This document shows, piece by piece, positions 59,481-64,000 of a stretch of DNA of 64,000 bases. Source of the stretch: Alentia gelatinosa (lineage: Eukaryota; Annelida; Polychaeta; Phyllodocida; Polynoidae); the NCBI GenBank assembly GCA_950022655.1, contig OX465588.1:22306527-22370526 (forward strand), written 5' to 3'. Both the position numbers and the translations under genes were made by a program. Under the pieces are notes generated by a model. That model worked only from the letters and a program-made list of their open reading frames with translations, searched no databases and was not told the DNA's origin. Numbering within the stretch: position 1 is the stretch's first letter; the number at the start of each line of letters is the position of its first letter.

Positions 59481-60974
59481 GTGGCAGTCACTGCAATCTA
59501 CAAGATGATTACAGAGCAACTTACTGTATTGAGAGGTGAATTACAACAAGGAATTGACAATGTAAGGAAAGACCTGGATGTAAAAACAAGTGAAGTTTCA
59601 TTTAAAGTACATACAGTACAGGCTAATTTAGCCGATAAGTATGACACATTGCTGATGAAAGCTGCTGAAACAAATGATTTGGTTCATAAGAACAGACATA
59701 ATATCGAGGAGAACTACAACCAATCGTGCAAGGTCACCACTGATGTGAATGGGTTAAAAATAAATGTGATGGACGAGGGCGTACGCCTGTTAAGCAAAAT
59801 AACTGAACAATCTGATGAACTGGACCGTATGCGGTGCCCGTTGAAAGAAAATGAAAAGAAATATGATGACTTAAAAATGGAAATTAAAGAAATAAAGAAA
59901 GCAAAGATCGGTGTGGATGACAAAAGATACAGTGACAAATTTAGTTCCCCAAGAAGACTAAATGTGTTTGTTGAAGGTGTGGACGAGATAATAGAAGGAG
60001 ATGAACTATATGACTTTATGATAACCGTGGGGTCTAGGGCATACCACGATATCAAAATGTCTGACTTTGCATTAGTTCAAAAGTTAAAGAAAAAAGATGA
60101 CTCTAATAAACCTGGTAGTGTACTTTGCTGTTTCACTAATGTGCGAGCTAGGGATGCGGTTTTAAGAGGCAAGAAGAACTTATTAACCGAACCAGCATAC
60201 ACTAAAGTGTATATCAACGCCGACGAGAACCCACAGACAAGAAAAACTAAAAGGACAGCCAGACTAATTGCCGCGTACCTGAAAAAGCAGGGGAAAAAGG
60301 TAGCCCTGAAAGGAGCTGAATTCCAGGTGGAGAATATGTGGTACAATGCATATGATCTGGAGAAGATTCCGTCAGAGTTCTTGCCCCCAAAAGCAGATGA
60401 TCTAGAACCTGTGAAGAGTACTAGTGATGGGAAGAATGCTGGAAAGAAAGAGAAAGAAAAGTTTTCAATTTGGAATCAACCTGGAAAAGATGGAAAAGGA
60501 AGGAAGTTTGGACGTATGATCCCAGCTGGACTCCCATTTAAAGGGAGTAAATCAATCTTGAGCAATTTCCATCCAGCCTCCATACACTACGAAGACAACT
60601 GGTTCAGAAGTGCTGAGCAGTTGTATCAGTATATGAAATGCAGATCCAACAATGATCAAACTAAGGCAGAAGAAGTGCTGACAGCAATGGACCCCTTGCA
60701 GGCTATAACGGTTGGTGATTCATGCAAAACAAAAGACAAATGGGACCACAGGAAGGTCAATATCATGAAAAACACCCTGGAAGAAACATTTCGCCAAAAC
60801 CCCCCACTGAAGAAACAATTGATGCAAACACATCCACAATGTCTGGTTGAAGCTACCAAAGACTCCTTCTGGGGGGGAGGTGAAGATATTCTATCATTCA
60901 CATACGAAAATGGGAAGTCACCAAATAAGTATAAAAGTCAAAACTGCCTGGTTGTGTTGAAATGGTCACGGTGA
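59481..60974 (+). CDS. LINE ORF1 protein: coiled coil, L1-ORF1p-like RNA-binding region, C-terminal NADAR domain
   Basis: 497 codons from the listed Met. Residues 8-145 are long helices with heptad spacing (coiled coil). Residues 158-290 resemble the RRM plus C-terminal domain of L1-type ORF1p: RRLNVFVEGVDEI, DFALVQKL, SVLCCFTNVRARDAVLRGKK, KVYINADENPQTRKTKRTAR and YLKKQGKKVALKGAEFQVEN. After a Lys-rich linker (310-330), residues 355-497 match NADAR: SNFHPASI (361-368), SAEQLYQYMK with Glu379, WDHRKVNIM (421-429) and CLVEATKDSFWGGG (454-467, with Glu457 and Trp464). The usual active-site pattern looks intact. NADAR proteins include YbiA/RibX-like N-glycosidases and ADP-ribosyl hydrolases. In-frame sequence upstream (59214-59342, MAGEHTPVEGEI...) suggests the original start was earlier, separated by two compensating frameshifts. 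Single-stranded RNA binding is inferred; the NADAR substrate is unknown. Confidence 0.85.
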   Translation: MAVTAIYKMITEQLTVLRGELQQGIDNVRKDLDVKTSEVSFKVHTVQANLADKYDTLLMKAAETNDLVHKNRHNIEENYNQSCKVTTDVNGLKINVMDEGVRLLSKITEQSDELDRMRCPLKENEKKYDDLKMEIKEIKKAKIGVDDKRYSDKFSSPRRLNVFVEGVDEIIEGDELYDFMITVGSRAYHDIKMSDFALVQKLKKKDDSNKPGSVLCCFTNVRARDAVLRGKKNLLTEPAYTKVYINADENPQTRKTKRTARLIAAYLKKQGKKVALKGAEFQVENMWYNAYDLEKIPSEFLPPKADDLEPVKSTSDGKNAGKKEKEKFSIWNQPGKDGKGRKFGRMIPAGLPFKGSKSILSNFHPASIHYEDNWFRSAEQLYQYMKCRSNNDQTKAEEVLTAMDPLQAITVGDSCKTKDKWDHRKVNIMKNTLEETFRQNPPLKKQLMQTHPQCLVEATKDSFWGGGEDILSFTYENGKSPNKYKSQNCLVVLKWSR

Positions 60975-61132
60975 CAGTACAATATATTGCGGCACTTAGA
61001 GCCCCATAGTACGCAACTTGAGCGGGGTGCATTCACTGGTTCCAATTCAACACTCCATCGTTGTGCATTGAGTAGAAAGGATCATCCTGAAAGGTCAGTG
61101 AAAAAATATACGTTGGTATAGGAGATACAAAG

Positions 61133-61700
61133 ATGAATACAAGATATCTGGTGATAGGTGACTCACGGGTCAGGGGAATGCATTCAATGCTAAATGGAAT
61201 GCGCCCAGGAGAGTGTGATGTACAATGTTATCGTGGAGCAACGATTCAAACATTGGGTGATAAAATCTTGCTACATTTGAGAAGGAAAGCGTGGGATGCA
61301 CGCTGTATAACTGTATAATCTGACTGCAATTGCGGTACGAAACCCTGATATGGATGAATTCTTTGATTATATGACTTGAGGTTATTTGTTGCTCCGAAAT
61401 CAGATAAGAAAGGAATTTCCAAACATGAAATTGATTCTATGCTGTGTCTATGGTGTTGACCTAACAATTGCAAATTGGAACCTAATGATGGAAATTGGAC
61501 AAATGCCACCGCATCCACAACAATATTTCATACAAGAGCAGATTAGCCTGCTGAATCGCATCATCTCGTCTATCAATATGGAAGAAGGTGTTGAAACACC
61601 CTATCTCAGGAGAGAAATTCATCGGTACAAAGGTCAAGACAAACCAATTATACAGCAATTACACCATTACTAGAGTAGTCGAGCGACCAAGTAATAAGAG
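61133..61700 (+). pseudogene. SGNH/GDSL-type hydrolase ORF of the LINE, several frameshifts
   Basis: The first frame opens MNTRYLVIGDSRVRGMHSML: a beta strand followed by GDS with the nucleophile Ser and Arg, as in SGNH hydrolases. It runs to KAWDARCITV at 61316. After a small deletion another frame gives LTAIAVRNPDMDEFFDYM, which follows the family's usual block-III region (the GxxNLT part is damaged). From about 61390 a third frame reads RNQIRKEFPNMKLILCCVYG, NRIISSINMEEGVETPYLRR and QDKPIIQQLHHY, ending at 61673. Esterase-type SGNH domains are known in ORF1 of CR1/L2-like LINEs. Here it is separate from the NADAR protein by 158 bp. Broken, so not functional in this copy. Confidence 0.7.
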
Positions 61701-62218
61701 AGAAAGTGTACGTTGAATATAGTTGATAGGTCGTGCGACCGAATAGTATAAGAAAGAATTGACATATAAAGAAGGATAAGGTATGAGTAAGGTATTCTAT
61801 ATAAATTACATGGGTATGGTACGATTCTATATACATGAACTGTATGTAAGTTAAGATGATATATATGATTAAGGAAGTAGACTTAATAATTCACTTAATT
61901 TGTTATGATGCTTTGCTGTGTGTATTATATTAAGTTTATTGTGACACTGATGGGCATAGCTAAATCTGCTAAATGCTCTTACCCTAGCCCATATCATGCG
62001 CTAGGGAAATACGTAATGCACACTTGTTTAATATGTTTCGTTATATGTTTGTGTATTTATTGTTTAAAACGTTGTTTTCTGTGTGTGACAAGCTGCCCCT
62101 GTATAGAGGGTAATAAGTCCACTGTATATGTGACACAGTTGAAAATCTTCCAAAATTATCCATGGCTAGATTGACATTGAAATATCTCAGGCCAAAATAA
62201 CCACAGATTAGTAAGGGA
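61701..62218. other. Spacer between the SGNH ORF and ORF2
   Basis: Two imperfect copies of a unit of about 28 bp (GTCGAGCGACCAAGTAATAA and GTCGTGCGACCGAATAGTAT) lie at 61678 and 61731. A frame at 61905-62174 could encode a hydrophobic Cys-rich 89-residue peptide, but its reality is doubtful. Confidence 0.4.
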
Positions 62219-62246
62219 ATGAAATTAGTAACAGTTAATGTTCAGA
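62219..62246 (+). pseudogene. Start of LINE ORF2 (endonuclease), left of the PLE2 insertion
   Basis: MKLVTVNVQ, the first beta strand of an APE-type endonuclease, cut by the PLE2 insertion. The last 16 bp are the left TSD copy. Confidence 0.7.
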
Positions 62247-62617
62247 TACTAGGTCAACGCAGCAATATAACCGTACCAATCCACTGTACGACCACGAATA
62301 GAGAGAAACAGGACGGGGTGAGTTCGTTTTGCGCGCTCCCCCAAATCTGGCCCTGTAAGGATGCTTCCCATTGGTCGAGCCGGCTTTGTGAGTGAAAGGC
62401 AGCCCGTGATTGGTTCTCCTGGTGACACCGGTGTTCCTCTGTGTACCCCACTTTTAGTTTTCATGTGGTTTTTTCCAATTTGTGTTTTGGCGTGTGTGTC
62501 GAGCTGTAAGCGTACTTGAATAGGGAAGTTGATCTAGTTGTCCATAGTGGATCTGGGAGACAATATAGGGACTCAGTGTGCCTACATATAAGTTTATCAT
62601 CCTTTCCGTTGTACGTG

Positions 62618-62660
62618 GTTTCGACCCTTGATGCGGGGTCTCATCAGGCACGGTGTGGAT
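62618..62660 (-). ncRNA. Hammerhead-ribozyme-like core of PLE2
   Basis: Minus strand: CTGATGA, GACCC-CGCATCAA-GGGTC, GAAAC, with a 5-bp stem II. Same position within the tail as in PLE1. Confidence 0.6.
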
Positions 62661-62780
62661 CGGTTATATTAGATAGTGTGATCTACTATTTCAGGGTAAC
62701 TGGACTAGATCTCCCATTTCCAAAAGGTTCTCTCTATTGTTTGTCGTATAGTCAGTCCAAACCCAACTGGAGTCTTAGGT

Positions 62781-62822
62781 GGTTAAAAACTTTTTCGTTC
62801 CGACAACTGGTGGGTTATCTGT
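62781..62822 (+). repeat. PLE2 inverted repeat, inner copy
   Basis: 42 bp starting GGTTAAAAACTTTTTCGTTC, perfect inverse of 63894-63935. Confidence 0.93.
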
Positions 62823-62870
62823 TGGGAAAAAAATTTTGACGTGGCATTTGGTTTTGAGTTTGGTTGACTA

Positions 62871-63890
62871 TCAATACCTATTATCCATTGTGTTCAAGCC
62901 TTCTGGGGCTTGGGTTTTGAGTCTGTGAATCCAATTGAATTCTATCTTGTTTCGAAGTCTTTGAGCTTCTTTGCAGCTTGGGTGTCTATAGATGAAATCC
63001 AGTACGTAGACTTTCACTTCATCCTTTCCTTTATGGTCTGGTTTGTTGTAGTGGCTTGGTACATCGTTCTTTTTGTTGTTCTTACTTATGCAGTTTAGGT
63101 GTTCTCGTATTCTTTCTTTTAATTTGCGTTTGGTCTGTCCCACATATTGTATACAGCATTTTTTGCATTCTAGGCAGTAGATTATGTTTGAGCTGTTGCA
63201 GGTTACATTCCATTTCGTGTTGTGTTTTTCTCCTGTTGTTTTTGATGTTATCTCACCGCCCATGTCTATTAAGTTACAATATTTGCAGTCAGTCTTTGTA
63301 CATTTGTTTTCCTTGTTGTTGGTTCCTATTTGTTCTGTTGTTTTTGTTTTGTCCTGGTTTTTAGGGTAGTCGGTACGGGCTCTTACTAGGTAGTCTTTTA
63401 GGTTTTACGGTCTTTTGTATCCAGTTTTTAGAGTTTTCTGGTGGATTTTCTTTGTTGTTATGGATTTTGCCAGTATGTCCCCGTTTTGTTTTATTACCGG
63501 TTTTACCCTATCATCTCCTGGTTTGTAGGTTGTGACTAGGATAATGTCTTTGTTTGTTTCTCCTTTGTTGATTTCCTTTTTCTCTCTTTGTATTACTCCA
63601 TATCTGTCCTGTGCGTCTGCCTTCCTTTTTCCTTCCATTATGCTTTCAATGGGGTAGCCTTTCTCCCTGAAGTCCATAATTTTCTTGTTGCATTCCAGTT
63701 CGTAGTCCGTTTCTCGTTTGCATATTCTTTTGATCCTGAAAAATTGTGAGTATGGTAGGCTTTTCTTGGTAGCTGGTGGGTGTGCTGACTCGTATCTTAG
63801 ATACGTGTTGGCGTCTGTGGGCTTACTGTACAGTGTAGTGTACAGGGTTCCGTTACCATCCTCTTTTCTTACTTTTGTGTCTAGGAAAGC
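62871..63890 (-). pseudogene. PLE2 RT C-terminus and GIY-YIG endonuclease, one in-frame stop
   Basis: A single frame from about 63890 to 62871. It begins at FLDTKVRKEDGNGTLYTTLY, which aligns with PLE1 just downstream of its YIDD active site, so the RT catalytic core is missing. It goes on with KPTDANTYLRYESAHPP, FRIKRICKRETDYE and ILVTTYKPGDDRVKPVI. A TAA at 63402-63404 stands where PLE1 has Lys in YKRPKNLKDYL. The rest is a Cys-rich linker (KCTKTDCKYC) and GIY-YIG (CLECKKCCIQYVGQTKRK, IEFNWIHRLKTQAPEGLN). RT and nuclease are in one frame here, which shows that the PLE1 frameshift is a defect. It belongs to a different family from PLE1, given many substitutions and a shorter repeat. Confidence 0.9.
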
Positions 63891-63893
63891 TAG

Positions 63894-63935
63894 ACAGATA
63901 ACCCACCAGTTGTCGGAACGAAAAAGTTTTTAACC
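63894..63935 (-). repeat. PLE2 inverted repeat, terminal copy
   Basis: Perfect 42-bp inverse of 62781-62822, abutting the right TSD copy. Confidence 0.93.
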
Positions 63936-64000
63936 ACAGTTAATGTTCAGAGTCTAACACATAAACTAGACCAATTAAACAGTAGATTAGTTGGTGTCGA
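63936..64000 (+). pseudogene. Continuation of LINE ORF2 after PLE2, runs off window
   Basis: The right TSD copy restores TVNVQ and the frame goes on as SLTHKLDQLNSRLVGV, typical of the APE endonuclease opening in CR1/L2-like LINEs (an N-x-x-SL-x-x-KLDEL-type phrase). It is open to the window end. Confidence 0.7.

Larger units (their letters stand above)
62247..63935 (-). mobile_element. Penelope-like element 2 (PLE2), 5'-truncated
   Basis: Flanked by a perfect 16-bp TSD, ACAGTTAATGTTCAGA, at 62231-62246 and 63936-63951. In coding direction: a terminal 42-bp repeat (63935-63894), the RT C-terminal part and GIY-YIG nuclease (about 63890-62871), the inverted 42-bp repeat (62822-62781) and a 534-bp tail with a hammerhead-like core. 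The truncation falls inside the RT after the active site, and the terminal inverted repeat joins directly to it. Confidence 0.92.
59214..64000 (+). mobile_element. LINE with NADAR-bearing ORF1, SGNH ORF and start of ORF2; runs off window
   Basis: Coding order: an N-terminal acidic leader with two frameshifts (59214-59480), the ORF1 protein with coiled coil, RNA-binding region and NADAR domain (to 60974), a separate broken SGNH hydrolase frame (61133-61700), then the ATG of ORF2 at 62219 with MKLVTVNVQSLTHKLDQLNS, the usual opening of the APE endonuclease of CR1/L2-like LINEs. ORF2 is split after nine or ten codons by PLE2. ORF1 with an esterase-type domain is known for CR1-like LINEs; an attached NADAR domain is not something I recall. 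Confidence 0.75.

Noticed and set aside
61905..62174. 89-codon frame with a hydrophobic Cys-rich segment inside the NADAR LINE
   Set aside because: Could be a membrane peptide, but it lies in the expected inter-ORF spacer and has no conserved motif.

Overview
This is eukaryotic, almost certainly metazoan, nuclear DNA: AT-rich, with long non-coding stretches, microsatellites, a spliced transposase gene, polyadenylation signals and many transposable elements. I find no complete host gene, no tRNA or rRNA gene and no CRISPR array. The mix of PIF/Harbinger, several non-LTR retrotransposon (LINE) lineages, a tyrosine-recombinase (DIRS-order) retroelement and two Penelope-like elements (PLEs), with many fold-back MITEs, suits a marine invertebrate such as a mollusc, annelid, brachiopod or invertebrate deuterostome. 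The species cannot be told from the sequence.

Layout. 1-1295: 5' part of a PIF/Harbinger transposon on the minus strand, with three readable exons and its terminal region. 1300-7380: non-coding with an (AT)n tract. 7385-9718: a small hairpin element beside a 5'-truncated but open LINE with target-site duplication (TSD) and poly(A). 9720-29450: mostly non-coding, with MITEs (a Harbinger-type MITE at 17221, a TIR-bounded repeat at 10003 with an inverted relative at 28700-29175), a cluster of cAMP-response-like sites upstream of a TATA box near 19.7-19.9 kb, a long (CA)n tract and a decayed LINE at 25.5-26.5 kb. 29451-30655: a second decayed LINE. 30660-46470: non-coding with fold-back elements and a third decayed LINE on the minus strand at 41.5-42.7 kb.

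46479-55877: a DIRS-order retroelement with split direct repeats (A1-ORFs-B1A2-B2) carrying gag-like, RT/RNase H and tyrosine-recombinase genes. A nearly full-length PLE (51108-55722, minus strand, 17-bp TSD) sits between A2 and B2. 55878-59200: hairpin elements and a possible promoter. 59214-64000: a LINE whose ORF1 protein joins a coiled coil, an L1-ORF1p-like RNA-binding region and a C-terminal NADAR domain. It is followed by a broken SGNH/GDSL hydrolase reading frame and the first codons of an endonuclease ORF. That ORF is split by a second, truncated PLE (62247-63935, 16-bp TSD).

Most coding capacity is therefore selfish. The most unusual item is the LINE ORF1 with a NADAR domain, a family that includes ADP-ribosyl and riboflavin-intermediate glycosidases, next to an SGNH hydrolase. 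Next are the two PLEs with hammerhead-ribozyme-like cores and the PLE nested in a DIRS-type element whose junctions all share AATT.
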